Of a DNA stretch of 64,000 nt, positions 1 to 10,659 are shown piece after piece. The notes below the pieces were generated by a model. The model saw only the letters and a list, made by a program, of their open reading frames with translations, did no database searches and was not told the DNA's origin. The translations under genes and the position numbers were made by a program. Source of the stretch: Porphyra umbilicalis (taxonomy: Eukaryota; Rhodophyta; Bangiophyceae; Bangiales; Bangiaceae); contig KV918984.1 of the NCBI GenBank assembly GCA_002049455.2, positions 62,001-126,000 of the forward strand, in the 5' to 3' direction. Positions within the stretch are counted from its first letter, which is position 1. Every line of letters begins with the position of its first letter.

Positions 1-1370
1 GCGCTCCCCCCGCCTCGGCGTCGCTGCGTCGACGGCGGCGGCGGCGGCCGCACGGGCGGGGCCGCTGGTGATCTCTGGTGCGGGCGAGACGCTGCCGGCG
101 CGAACGCCGTTTTGGGGTGCCCGCCGACGACCACCCACGCGGACGCCGTCGACGCTGCACGGGCGGCGCCGACGGCGCGTCGGCGTGTCGCCGACGCGCG
201 TGCCCGTCGGCGCGTCGGGCGGCCGGCCCGCGCGGGCGGTCGGCAGGCGCCGACGCGGGGGGCGACCGCCGTCACTGCCGGGGCGGCACCAAAGAAGGAC
301 GCCGTGTCTGGGAGCGCGCGCCGCGCCACGAGCCCGTGGATGCAGCGGCCGACGGTGGGGCAGGGGGGGGGGACGCGCATCGCGCGGTGGAGATGACGGC
401 GGGCCGGCGCGCGGGGGAATGGGGCTCGGCGCTGCGGGGCCGCTGCCACCGACGAGGGATGGCGCTGCGCGACGACCGGCGCGGGCGGGGGTGCTCGACG
501 AGTGGGACGGCGGCCGTGACGGCGCGGGGCGAGGGCGCGGCGTGCACCGAAAGGTCGCCCGCCCCGTGCCGCGGCGGCGACCGCAGTGCGCGTCGGCGGC
601 TTGCGGGCGCCGGGGTCCCCCCTCCTCCAACCCACGGCTGTCCAGAGGGGCCCTCTGGCGGGGCTCGCCCCCCCCTGCAATACCCGCCTTGGCCGCAGGC
701 AAGCGTCGCCCGCGGCGCGCCCGCCCCGAGCGCCGCCCGCGGGGCAGCAGCCCATCGGAAAATCTCCCGTGTCCCTCGAGTCCCTCGCGCGACCGCCGTC
801 GCGCGAGCGGGGTGCGCGGCCTCGCGTGCCGTTGTGGGGGGGGGAGGCGCCGCCCGCGCCCCGCACGTCGCCGGGCGGGGGGCGCCCCCGGCGTGTCCCC
901 CGGGGGGACTCCCCCCGCGCCATGCCGCCCGCGGCGGCCGCCCCCACGGCCGCTGCCGCTGGGCGAGAGGCCGGGCCCGCCCGGCGCGGGCACCCCCCCC
1001 GCGTTACCGCCGGTCGCGGCGCCCCGTCGGCCGCCGCCGGGGGAGTCGCGCCCCCCAAAAGCGCAATGACGGTTCGTCGGGGGGGTGGATGCGGCAGCCA
1101 CCCCCACGCATCCCCGACAAGCCGGTCACCGCTGCCATCATCGACGCTGCTGTGAGCAACGCCGCCCACGACGCTGAGGCCACCGTCGTCGCGCCCGCCT
1201 CGGTGCACGGCGAGCGCCGACCTCTGACGCCCGCCGACCTTGCCGACGGCCAACCCCCCGACGCCCAGTGGTCCCCGCGGGCCTGCGATTTCATTCTACC
1301 TCGCCGCCCTCTCCCCTCCCCCTCCACCGCTTCCGCCCTCTTTTTTTTTTCGCCGCCGCACCGGGGCACC
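1..1370. other. GC-extreme region without a recognised gene
   Basis: Open frames run through most of this stretch on both strands, but they are rich in Arg, Ala, Gly and Pro and show no domain. This is what extreme GC produces by chance. The last 70 bases, a pyrimidine-rich run with a T tract just before position 1371, look like the leader of the gene that follows. Confidence 0.5.
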
Positions 1371-2439
1371 ATGTCGCCCTCCACCCCGGCGCGCGCCACA
1401 ACCTCCCGTGTCACCACGGGGCGGTCGGTGCGTGACCCCGCCGGCTCCTGGCGTCTGCCGGCGGCCATCGCCGCTGTGACTGCAGCCGCTGCCATCGCCG
1501 CCGTGATGATGATGGTCGCCCCGACGGCGGTCATCAGTGTGGTCGCCGCGGCGACAGCCGGCGTGTCAGCCGCGGGTGCGGCAGCGGCTGCGGCAACGTC
1601 GACGTTCGCCTATGCGGTCGTGCTCCGCGTTGCCGCGGTGGCCGTTTGCTCCGCCATGCTCCTGGAGGCGGTGGCCACGACTCGCGCCGCCGGGTGCGCG
1701 CTCCTTGCGGCCGTCCGCTGGGCCGCGTGCCTCCCGCGCCTGGTGGTGACCTGGTTGATACGCTCGCGTGCGGCGATCGTCGCCCTGATCATGCGGGGCA
1801 TCCAGGGTGAACATTTGGGCGTGCAAGTGTTTGTCGTCGCCCTCTGGTTGCCTCTCCGTGCGGCGCTGCGTACGTTTGTAGGACGGTACTGGAGCGAGAG
1901 AAAGAAGGGGGGGGGGGGGGGGGGGATGTTGGGAGGTCGCCGCGTACCACTTCATTGCGGTGATGAACCAGTCAGGAGACTGTGGTGTCGGCGGCCAACC
2001 ACAGCGACGGGGAGCGGCTTGACTGTTGAGGATGGAGGGAAACTAACCCTTTTGCTCTTGCTACATACGCCGCCTGTGCCCCTCGGCTGCGGGCCCCACT
2101 CGGGTGCTTTTCGTTGTCCGCCGCTTCCCGCTCACTCTTACCCTCCATCGCCCCACAGTTGCGTTCCTCCTCGTGGACGTGCTCTACCTCGTCCACCTCA
2201 TTTTCAAGGAAGTCGGTCTTGCGCCGCGCTCCCCCGACTCGAGCCGCAGCTCGATGCTTGTTCGCGGCCACAGGGGGGTGGCGGCTGCCGCCGCCGCCGC
2301 CACCACCGCCGCCGCAATCGTCAAGGTGGTGTGGTGCGACTTGGCCGCCGCTGCCACCGCCGTGCGGTGGGTGGCAGCGACCGTCCTGTGGCTGGCCGGT
2401 GGGCGCGCGGTGACGCCGCGGGCGGTCGCCCGCCGTTGA
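1371..2439 (+). CDS. Ala-rich multipass membrane protein, two exons
   Basis: No family is recognised. Exon 1 runs 1371-1869 and exon 2 runs 2159-2439; the 289-nt intron has donor GTACGT and acceptor CCCCACAG. The split is in phase 1 and the joined frame gives 259 aa with no stop. The N-terminal 30 residues are Ser/Thr/Arg-rich. Several Ala/Val-rich hydrophobic stretches follow (roughly residues 30-125), with another in exon 2 after the junction (LLVDVLYLVHLIF) and one near the C-terminus. ATG 1371 is chosen because it follows a pyrimidine-rich leader and opens the hydrophobic part. The intron holds a run of 19 G. The downstream gene at 3843 has the same design (Ala-rich membrane segments, one phase-1 intron), so the two may be old tandem duplicates, although they share little sequence. 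Confidence 0.55.
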
Positions 2440-3842
2440 TGGACGCGTCGGTGGCGGCTTGAACGCCGGAGCCGATGGGGTGGTGGGGGTGTGTCTGCTG
2501 GGCGGCGGCCTTGTGTGGTCAGTGTGTGTGCTCCGTGGGGGTTGTATGCCTTGTGGGTGTGGAAGTGGGTGTGAGTGGATGGACAATTTTCGTTGGGTCT
2601 TTAAGAGGCGTTGGGGGCCGCTATGAAGACCAAAGCAAACGTGCACTGTACTGTATCCTACTGTAGGCGTCGCTTCTCCGGTTTCGAACCAAGAAGGCAC
2701 TCCCTATCAGGTCGGATGGAGCCGAGGCAGCGACGCTTCTTGTGGTCTTGGCAGCCCTGCCATTGCTTTTGTTTTTAGAGGACTCGCCAGCAATTCAAAC
2801 GACAGACCATGAGCCATCCCTACGATGGCGTCGCAAAGCTCCACTACGAGGCAGCTTCACGAGACGAGGAAGCGATGTGCCGTGCTTGTTTGCATCAGTA
2901 TTGGCGGGCAGGGTGACTTTCGCCTTGTTTCGTAAACAAAAAATCCGGCACGCTGCTCGTAGCCGCGCATGGTAGACCAGCGTGGACGCAACGGTTGGGT
3001 CCGACACCACCAAGGAGCGCAGTCGTCGAAGCGCAGTCGCTGGCACGCAATGTCAATTCCAGTCAAAACAATTATCATTTGCTCTGGTGCCTGCGGACAC
3101 TGTGAACAAAAGAGGGGGCACTCTGCGGCGGGTGGACGCGCGTGGCAGAGAATTGCTTCTTGGGCTACGACTCCCGCACTGGAGTGCCCATGACATCGCT
3201 TGGCAGCGGTCGGCGGTTTCCGAGCGCTTTTGAAGCGCGAGCTGTGACGACGCCGTGTCGGTCACATCGCCTGTCGGCCCGTAGACCTTGCCAAAAGAAA
3301 ACCGAGTCACTTGACCTTGTGGCCTCGGAACGAGTCATTGGTGCTGCGTTTTCGCAGCGCCTTGACCTCGTGCCCGGTCTCGTTGCGGCCGTGCACTGCG
3401 GAGCTCGCGGGTCCGCACACAGCAATGACTGGGGCCTGTTGCGCTTCGAACGTTGCGTCACGGTCCTTCAGGCGGCGGGCGTCGCGCCGGTGCCGGGCCG
3501 GAGGACCCGGTCTCTGGTTGGGGGGCGGCCTCGCCCTGCGAGTGGGAGGGCGGCGGCCGCCCCTTGCACCCCTGCCGGTGTGCCACTCCCAGCGGCCGCC
3601 CGACTGCCGGCTGCGGGGCGTGGTCGACGCCCTCCCGTAGATCCCCTTGCGTCCCAACCCCCGCCACACGCGCCGGGCTGACCGCACCTCATAACATGGA
3701 CCACCGATGTGTCCAGACTGGCTGAGATCCCCCACAGTCATCGGCGAACACCACCCCGTACGGCTCAGCTGCTCTTCAACGCAGTCATCACTTGTTGCTG
3801 TGCGGTCCACGTCAAGGTCCTCACGGTCCCCCCGCTCTCATC
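2440..3842. other. Intergenic, no gene recognised
   Basis: This stretch has mixed composition and is less GC-rich than its flanks. Its open frames are short and overlapping, with no domain or splice structure that could be supported. It lies between the two Ala-rich membrane protein genes. Confidence 0.4.
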
Positions 3843-5060
3843 ATGAACACGGCTCACCTCCGCTCACCACTGTCGGGTGCGCTCCATGACGACAGCCTTC
3901 ACATTCGCCCCAACCGCCTCATTCGGTCTACGCGCGCTCACGCGCCCGCCCAAACCACTGAGGTCTACCACAAGCTACCTACGACCCTCCTCCCGAACGA
4001 GGTGATGACCGCCGCCGCCAGCGGTATTGGGTGCGTCGCGGCACGTCTATCGGCCGTTGTGTGGAGTCGCACCAAGACGGCACGCAGTGCGGTCGCAGTC
4101 GTCGTGGCCGCCATATCTCGAGCCGTGGCGCTTCTGGTTGTGGCAAGTATTGTGGCAACCACCACGGCGCTGCTTGTTGTGGATGTGGCAATGCGCTGGG
4201 GAGTGCTCCTGTCGTCGTACTTTTTGAAGCCTGCGGGGACGTCTTTGTCTGTGGATGGCGGTGACACGGGCGAGCGAGCAGCTGCCGCCGTCATTGAAGC
4301 CGTGAAGATGGTGGTCATTGTGGCAAACTCTGGGCGGGAAACGCTGAGTCAGCGACCAATGTCGTGGCCTGTGGTGGTGGCGCTCATCGGTATGTGGAGA
4401 TGCGATATCTTGTGGGTAGGGGGACGAGCCAAGCACCCAGGCATCCCTCCTTGAGCGGGCGTTGACCGTCTCTGCTCGCTCTCTCCCCATGGGGCAGCCG
4501 CATTCGGGTGTCTGTAACGTGGCGGCACGTCAGGCAGACAAGTGCAACGGCGCTCTCGTTGGTCGCGACCCGTCTCGATGCAGCACTTGTGTCCCATATC
4601 TCCGATGACTAACCGACGCAGTCGTCCTCACTCTCCCTTGCTCTTGCCAACATGGCTCCCACATTTCCTGCGCCTCACATGCCCCATTTTTTCCACCATG
4701 CCATGCCCTCTTGCAGGCTACACCGGCTACCGTGTGACGCAAATCGTCGCTTGTGGCGTCGACGCCAAGCCCCCCCCCGCCGTCTGCGCCTGTGCCAAGG
4801 CCCCCGCCTCCATATCGTCAGGCACGAGCCTCCCCTCCACCACTGGCACGTACGGCGTGCCGATCGTATCGGGTCGCGAGCAAGAGGCGGCATTGACCGC
4901 AATTGCCATCTCGGCCGCTTCGACGCTGTCGCCCATGGATGCGGAAGACCTGTGGGAGGCGCTGTACCTGCGTGCCAAAGGGCAGTGGCGGGCGGCAGCG
5001 GCGTCGCGGATGGCGGCGTCGCGGGTGGCGGCGTCGCGCTGGCCGGGGCCTTGCCCATGA
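3843..5060 (+). CDS. Membrane protein, two exons, paralogue-like to upstream gene
   Basis: No family is recognised. Exon 1 is 3843-4389 and exon 2 is 4717-5060; the intron has donor GTATGT and acceptor CTTGCAG. The junction is in phase 1 and gives 296 aa. The N-terminal 50 residues are polar. Two adjacent hydrophobic stretches follow (about residues 55-75 and 83-120), and another Val-rich one lies just before the junction. Exon 2 encodes a soluble, partly acidic segment that ends in an Ala/Arg-rich tail with repeats of AASR. The same intron phase and a similar plan as the gene at 1371-2439 suggest a tandem pair. The ATG at 3843 is the first in frame after upstream stops are excluded by composition. 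The exon calls are fairly safe because phase and splice signals agree; the function is unknown. Confidence 0.55.
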
Positions 5061-5776
5061 TGGACGCGCGGTCGGGTAGGTGGGTGCCCAGGGCTATGAC
5101 GTGTCGGCAGACGCGTGGCGGGGTCTGCTTGTCACGATGGACGTTGTGGGAGGGACAGCCCAGGGTCGGTGCACGGGTTCTGTGGCGGGTACTCTTCGCC
5201 AAAAGCAGACACCGAGGGGGGGCCGGGAAAGGAGCCGTGCGTCTTAGTGATTGAGAGGCCAGTTCTGCTGCCTAGAGTAGTAAACGAGTTTGCCACATCA
5301 CGCGGTACAGGTGTGACGCGGCAAGAGTTCTTGGTGCCACCAACTGTTTTTATAGGCGCACTCTTGATCTCGTTCCCCGTCTCGTCTTGTCCTGAAGCAC
5401 TCCCGTGCACAGCAATGCCGGGAACTTGCCGCTGTCCCGCCCGCCGGGTTTGCATGTTTGTCCACGGGGGGGGTAGTCGCCGGGTTCATGTCGTTGGCTG
5501 TGAGCTCTCGCGGTACCCTGTCCGCCCTCTATTCGTCGTGTCATCCCCCCGCGTGGTCCCTCCTCGGGATGCAGTATGACCGCGGCCGGTTAAAGAAACG
5601 CGCACCGTTTCGCTTCTACCCCTGTCAAGCAACTTCCCCACTGGAGGAGGCAACGTCCGCGTTAGTCTCTTGCGATAATGGCCCGTGTATTCACATAGAC
5701 TTTCCCTGGGAGACAAACTCATCTTCGACAACTGCCCGTCGATCACGCGCCTATCCTGGCCACGTCCACTACTGTA
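5061..5776. other. Intergenic, no gene recognised
   Basis: Short overlapping frames only. The stretch ends at the TA dinucleotide that flanks the MITE starting at 5777. Confidence 0.4.
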
Positions 5777-5937
5777 TTGCAGTCTTCCCAATTCTGGCCG
5801 ACCCGGACAAGAACAACCTACAGTCCGCACAACTTCTGATTGGTCGAGAGGTCGTATCCGGCCGGATGGATGGCTGTCGTGCATCTGTTCTGCACAGTTG
5901 TTCTTGTCGGGATCGGCCAAAATTGGGGAGACTGCAA
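5777..5937. mobile_element. MITE family 1, copy 1 (TA-flanked, about 42-bp TIRs)
   Basis: The element is 161 bp and is flanked by TA on both sides (5775-5776 and 5938-5939). The ends are inverted repeats of about 42 bp that begin TTGCAGTCTTCCCAATT on the left and its near complement on the right. The centre includes a GCCATCCATC-type segment. A second copy at 48371-48542 has the same ends and a homologous centre in the opposite orientation, which shows a family rather than a chance hairpin. The TA flanks fit Tc1/mariner-like elements. There is no coding capacity. Confidence 0.85.
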
Positions 5938-6147
5938 TACCTCTTCGACCGTCAAGCCCCCCTTTGTCCACTTTCAGGGTGCGAATTTTCTCCATTCACA
6001 GTTGCGAAAGTCATATTTCACGCTTCGTCGTTGATTTCGTCGGCACGGACAACGTCGGGGGCGAGACCGCATGTCAGTCAAGTCGCTGAACTTGGCCGCG
6101 CCGGGGGCCTTATGGGCGGTAGGGGCGGGGGAGGGAGGGGGGATGTA
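5938..6147. other. Spacer between two MITEs
   Basis: A short G-rich stretch with no gene or site recognised. Confidence 0.3.
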
Positions 6148-6276
6148 TTGTGCTTCTCACAAAAACTGGACCTCGGTGCATCAGCTTTCGTTGCAAAATC
6201 ACTGTTTCATTGGCTCAGGGGGCGGTTCACGATGCTGAAGCGGATGTTGCGGATCTAGTTTTTGTGAGAAGCACAA
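6148..6276. mobile_element. MITE family 2 (TA-flanked, perfect 20-bp TIRs)
   Basis: The element is about 129 bp. Its ends form a perfect inverted repeat of about 20 bp, TTGTGCTTCTCACAAAAAC on the left and its complement on the right, with TA on each side. The interior is 88 bp and non-coding. The ends differ from those of the MITE at 5777, so this is a separate family. A transcript would fold into a hairpin, so a small-RNA precursor is an alternative reading. Confidence 0.75.
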
Positions 6277-6933
6277 TAAGAGTGCTTCTGGGCATCCTTG
6301 CTTCGTTGTCGGTGAGTGCGAAGCGTCCTTGAAGCCGTGGACACGCGCGCGTTTGTCGCAAGGCCATCAAATGGCCCAACTCTTGCAAGGAAACCATATT
6401 TCAAGCCGCACGCGCCCAAAACGGCGCACCTCGCACTGGATGCGCACAGTCGCGCGACGCCCGTGGTCTCGGTCGTTCAACACGCCGCGCGATCTGCCGC
6501 GACGCGGGGGGTCCTGCCAGGATCATCCTGGCCATCATGATGGTGGCCTCGCGGGATCCCGTCAGACCCCCAGAGACGGGGATTGGCGCGGACCGGGCCT
6601 GCCGCGCCGCCGCGTCGCGCGCCGCCGCGGCCGCACCGCGGTCGATGCGAGGCGGCCGCCCAGCGCGGGCACCCTACATGACCGTCTGGGGGTCGCCCCG
6701 GCGCCGCGCGACGCCACGCCCACCGTCCACCCCCTCCACCATTCACTGCCGTGTGCCAGCGCCGAGCCAGCCCCGTCCGTCCCCCACGCCTGTTGTCACC
6801 GCTTGTTCTTCCGCCACCCCCCCCGCCGCCCCGTTCGTTCGCGCCTCTCCCGACCACCACCGTCCTTCATTCCGTCTCTTGGCCCCACCTGCCCTCCCCG
6901 CCCCATACTGGGCGCGGCGCACTTGTCGGCCCC
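6277..6933. other. Upstream region of RING gene
   Basis: No separate gene is recognised. The last 250 bases are pyrimidine-rich and Pro/Ser-like in all frames. They are similar to the sequence before the decayed RING copy near 22.7 kb, so the duplicated block begins in here. Confidence 0.4.
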
Positions 6934-7925
6934 ATGCCCGCCCGCTCGTCCCTGTCTAGCCGACTCTCTGCGCTCAAGGCGCGTACGCGGGAGCGATGGG
7001 CAGGCCGGCAGGCGCCCACCGATGCAGCGGCTGTCACCTCTGTCGCTGAGCGGCCACCAGTCGACGCAGCGCCAGGACGGCCACTTGTGGTGGTCAAACC
7101 CGGGCGGCGGGCCGTCCAAACCGCGTCTGGTCCGCCGGCCGTCGGGGCGGAGCCCGGCCGGCGGGCCATCGACCCTGCGCCCGCAACGTCGACAGCAGCG
7201 CGAGGCACGAACTGCAACGACGTTGCCGGTCGCCACGCCGCAGCAGAGGTGGCCGCGGCGGCCGATGTGTCGGCAGCGGCGGCAGCGGTCGACGCGGCGG
7301 CCGACGCGGCGGCCGATGTCGCGGCGCCCCCCCACCAACCCCCTCCTACGACCGCCGACGCAGCGTGCCCCCCCCCCTGCGCCGTGTGCCTTGAGGCGCT
7401 CCCCCCCCCCGAGGTCCCTTTCCCCCCCGCAACGGTGACGCTGCCGAGGCGCTCCCCTGCGCGCACGTCTTTCACGCGCGGTGCGTGGCGGCCGCTCTCC
7501 GTGCCTGCCGCGCGTGCCCCGTCTGCCGCACCCCCGTCGAGGGGAGGGGCGACCGCCGCCGTCCCCACGCGTCGGCGTCGACCGGAGGTGGGGAGGTCTC
7601 CCGCGGCGACGCCTTCGTCGCCGTCGGCCCGCCCGTCATCGAGCACCGCGACGGGTGGGGGGCGCGCCCGTCGGGCGGCGCCGCCGACGCCCCGCGGGGG
7701 GGTGCGCCCCTGCCGACGGCGCGGGATTCGTGGCTGGAGCTGCCGTCGTCGATGCCCTTCGACTTGCGCGCGCTGTCGGTGCCTTTTTTGCAGGCGTCGC
7801 GGTCCCCTGACGGCGACCGGGCGTGGTGGATCGATGCGCCGCCGCCGCCGTCTTTCGATGGCCTGGAGGAGCCGTGCATGACGCCGGCCGTGCCGTTGTG
7901 CGACCCGTCGATATGGCTGTGTTAA
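6934..7925 (+). CDS. RING-H2 finger protein, frame change at poly-C tract
   Basis: Probable E3 ubiquitin ligase. The N-terminal 150 residues are an Ala-rich low-complexity segment starting at ATG 6934. The finger then reads CAVCLEAL, a short loop, LPCAHVFHARC and CPVC, which is the full C3H2C3 ligand set of a RING-H2 domain. Beyond it lies a 130-residue tail with a well-formed end (WLELPSSMPFDLRALS, WWIDAPPPPSFDGLEEP), stopping at TAA 7923-7925. The first two Cys and the remaining ligands are in different frames. The change falls inside the loop, which holds runs of 10 C (7401-7410) and 7 C. An indel in these tracts, real or from sequencing, would explain it. A decayed copy lies at 22.7-24.2 kb. 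The finger is certain; the intactness of the gene is not. Confidence 0.7.
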
Positions 7926-8614
7926 GGGGCTCACCGTCGTGGCGCGACTAGGCGTCGCTGACGGAGCGTCGGCGCATGGCTGACGATGGGCTGGTCGGCT
8001 TGTTGGGGGCGCTGCTGTCCGTGTTTTGGGGGTGGGTGGCTGCCGCGGACGTAGGGGGGAGTGGAGGCCCGGAGGCGGTGCCGTGGACCTGTCTTGGAAA
8101 AAAAAGAATGGAGCAGCATTTGTGATGTAGGGCCCAGCGCCTGGAGTAGAGACCGTTGGGAAGCAGCGGGGCGCCAGGTTGGTGGCAGTGGCAACGCGCG
8201 CACCCCGCGGCGCTGTTGCTTCTCGCGGTTGCGTCTCGCTGTCGGTGCACTGGCAAGTCCACCGCGCCGCTTGCGAGCACGCGTGCACGCACGCGGTCGC
8301 CCATGAAAAAGGGTGCGTCGAGGCGCTTGTACCGAGGACGGGTGGCGGGCACCGCAACGCCCCTTGCACGGCCGAGTCACGGGCGGCGGGCAGGACGCCC
8401 GCCGCGCGGCAGCCACGGCGAGCGCGTCCGCGTCGCCGCCGCTGCTGCGGTGCGGCGGGCGACGGGCGGTCAACGGCATCGCGGTCGTGGCTCTGCTGGC
8501 GGCTCGCTGGTGGCCGACGGCCGTGTCGGTCCTAGCACCTCGTCACGCGCTGCGGCGGTGCGCCCAGGCTGGACGGCCAAGTTGCTGACTGGTACGAGCA
8601 ATTTGAGTAAGAAC
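7926..8614. other. Downstream flank of RING gene
   Basis: No gene is recognised. The part up to about 8300 matches the flank of the decayed RING copy (both include GGGCCCAGCGC followed by AGAGACCGTT), so the duplicated block extends to here. Positions 8607-8614 are the left target duplication of the hAT-like element. Confidence 0.45.
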
Positions 8615-9153
8615 CAGGCCTCACCAAGAGTATTTCGTCAAGGGTATCACCCGAGTATTTTTTTCGGGTATATACTCGTACCCGTGAGATATTTCGACGC
8701 GTCGCCCATACTCATACTCGCGAATGGGACGTGGCCAGATACTCGCAACATCGAATCACCAAGGGTATCCGAGAGTACTACTCGTATTCTCAATTCTGCA
8801 GAAGCCGATACCCTTGACAGCGTCCCGCAGTGCGGCGCCGTCACCAGGTGAGCCGCCTGACAAATAAGTACGTCACGAAATCTAAAAAATACGTCCCGAA
8901 ATTAACAGCTATCTGCAGGATCTGGATTTTAGTTCCAGCGAAAGGTATACGCATACCCGCGCGAATATCAAAGTTGGATACCGACAGCCCATAATGTCGC
9001 AGGTACATACCCTTGATACCCGCTCTGTTAGGTTTTGGAGATACTCATACTCGAACGGCTGAAAGTCCTTCGCACTGTCAGCAAATACTCAGTGGCTGGA
9101 TCAGAGCCGAATACCGTACCCGTGGCCAAATCTGATACCCTTGGTGGGGCCTG
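8615..9153. mobile_element. Non-autonomous hAT-like element with 8-bp TSD
   Basis: This 539-bp element is bounded by the exact 8-bp direct duplication GTAAGAAC (8607-8614 and 9154-9161). Its ends are inverted repeats: CAGGCCTCACCAAGAGTAT on the left and, complemented, CAGGCCCCACCAAGGGTAT on the right (17 of 19 match). An 8-bp duplication with CAG-type ends is the hallmark of the hAT superfamily. The interior is markedly more AT-rich than its surroundings. It repeats GGGTATC/GATACCC several times near both ends, like the subterminal repeats of hAT elements. No transposase is encoded. The perfect duplication suggests a fairly recent insertion. Confidence 0.88.
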
Positions 9154-9252
9154 GTAAGAACCGGGCTCGTGGTGGATCCAGCAACGAGGTGCACTGCGCA
9201 GGACGGTCCGCGGGTCTCCCCGGCGGCGCGCGGCGCGGTGCCCACCCACCTT

Positions 9253-9350
9253 CCCTACGGGAAAAGTTTGCTGGATATCCAGCTTTTTTGGCCCCGGGAT
9301 CCCGGAAAAAGCCGGATCCGGTGGCCTTGAAGTCCATTTCGGTCGGAAAC
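9253..9350 (+). repeat. Dispersed repeat, copy 1
   Basis: Begins CCCTACGGGAAAA and contains the palindrome CTGGATATCCAG, followed by a GGATCC..GGAAAAA block. The same order of blocks occurs in inverse orientation at about 22475-22665, where an extra segment of about 110 bp separates them. The family is unknown. Confidence 0.5.
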
Positions 9351-9411
9351 AGAGGCCGTTCGACTGATCCAGCGGCTCGCAGGAGCGGGCCAAACAGCAA
9401 GCATCGTCACG

Positions 9412-9650
9412 GCTTCCAGACAAGCCCATCCATCCCCATCCATCCCCATCCCCCATCCAAACCCAATTTGGGTGGGCGTTTTTCGGCCATCTGGGAGCCC
9501 TCCGATTTCCCTTCCAAACTCACTTTGGATGGGCTTCCTCGACCGAGGGCGAGTCACAAGTCACGGCAAGGCTGTGCAGCACGTCCGTTTCTTTCACTCC
9601 TCTCTCAGCACCGCGGTGGTTGTCCGTGTTGTGATTGGGCCAGCAGTGAC
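9412..9650 (+). repeat. CCATCC-rich repeat family, copy C (right half)
   Basis: Matches positions about 20365-20610 of copy A in the same orientation: CCATCC-rich start, then GGATGGGCG, ATCTGGGAGCCC, ACTCACTTTGGATGGGC, CTCGACCGAGGGC and GTGCAGCAC, and further on ATTGGGCCAGCA. It lacks the left half seen in copies A and B. It has no coding potential. Type unknown; a MITE- or SINE-like dispersed element is likely. Confidence 0.7.
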
Positions 9651-9760
9651 CATGAGACTCGCGTCAAGATCTGAGGCTTTTCTTCGGCCGCGGCTTACTG
9701 TGACCGCCGTGACTGTGCCCGCCCGACTTGCCTCTCGTCTTGGCTGAGCGTCGTCACCAC

Positions 9761-10005
9761 CGCCACCGGCGGCGGCGGCGGCGGCGGCTGCTCCCGCGGC
9801 TCCGCGGCGAGGGGGGGACGTGCCCCCCCACCCCCGCCACCACCGGCGGCGGCGGCGGCGGCTGCTCCCGCGGCTCCACAGAGAGGGGTGGACGTGCCCC
9901 CCCACCCCCGCCACCACCGGCGGCGGCGGCGGCGGCTGCTTCCGCGGCTCCGCGGCGAGGTTTCCTGCGGCTCCGCGGCGAGGAGTGGACGTGCCCCCCC
10001 ACCCC
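9761..10005. repeat. 74-bp minisatellite, three units
   Basis: Units start at 9761, 9835 and 9909, so the period is exactly 74 bp. Each runs CGCCACC, a GGC run, TGCTCCCGCGGCTCC, GGACGTGCCCCCCCAC. The third unit carries an extra 22-bp internal duplication of the GCGGCTCCGCGGCGAGG part. Open frames run through it on both strands because the unit has few stops, but 74 is not a multiple of three, so the repeats do not encode a repeated peptide. Confidence 0.85.
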
Positions 10006-10659
10006 CGGCGGCAGCGGCAGCGGCCACCGCCGCCGCCGACGAGGCCGACGAGGTCGTCGTGGCGGCGGCCGTTGCCGCCGCCTCCGCGCGCTGCGCGGTA
10101 GCGGCACCACCCGCCTTGCGCGCCCGCCAGCCGGCGGGCGCTATTCACGGCCCTCGCCGACTTGGCACCTTCATGGACGATCCCCCGCCGCACCGACGGC
10201 GGCCGCCGCGGGCCCGCCTGGCGCTTCGGTGGATGTCGGCACCTGCCTGACGGGCGTGGCCGTGGGCCTCGTCGACGTGCCAGGCGCAGGCCGCCAAACG
10301 GCCTCGCGGTGCTCGGGCGGCTGCTCGTGCGGGCGGTGGCTCTCGGAGGAGGGGGGGAGGGGGGGGTCGCCGCCGGCGTGGCCGCCGTCTGGTTCCCCTC
10401 GCCGCCGGCGTGGCCGCCGGCTAGTGTCAGGGCGAGGCTGCGGCGGCCCCGCTTCACAGCGATAGGAAGACACCTTGGCGCGTATTGGAAGCGGTTGCCC
10501 GGGCATGCCGGGTGTGGTGCTCTGGGCACCGCGGTCGCGGCCGAGCACGGTGGGGCTCGCCGGGAGAGTGCTAGTGCTAGGAGTGGGGCTGCTCGGTCGC
10601 GACCACTGGGGACTCTTGGGACGGTATCGGCGTGTGAATAGAACTAAGCAGAACACATA
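10006..10659. other. Region downstream of transposase, no gene recognised
   Basis: GC-rich, with long but domain-free frames on both strands. It probably includes the 3' end of the Plavaka-type element, but no terminal inverted repeat could be fixed by eye. Confidence 0.35.

Noticed and set aside
2661-2700. tRNA-like word GGTTTCGAACC
   Set aside because: No flanking stems of a cloverleaf on either strand.
9594-10529. A 311-codon minus-strand frame through the minisatellite
   Set aside because: Low complexity with no domain. The 74-bp unit cannot keep a repeated peptide, so the open frame is a composition effect.
10571-10576. TAGTG as a possible CACTA terminus of the transposon
   Set aside because: The orientation is wrong for an element that lies to its right, and no partner was found beyond 14.5 kb.
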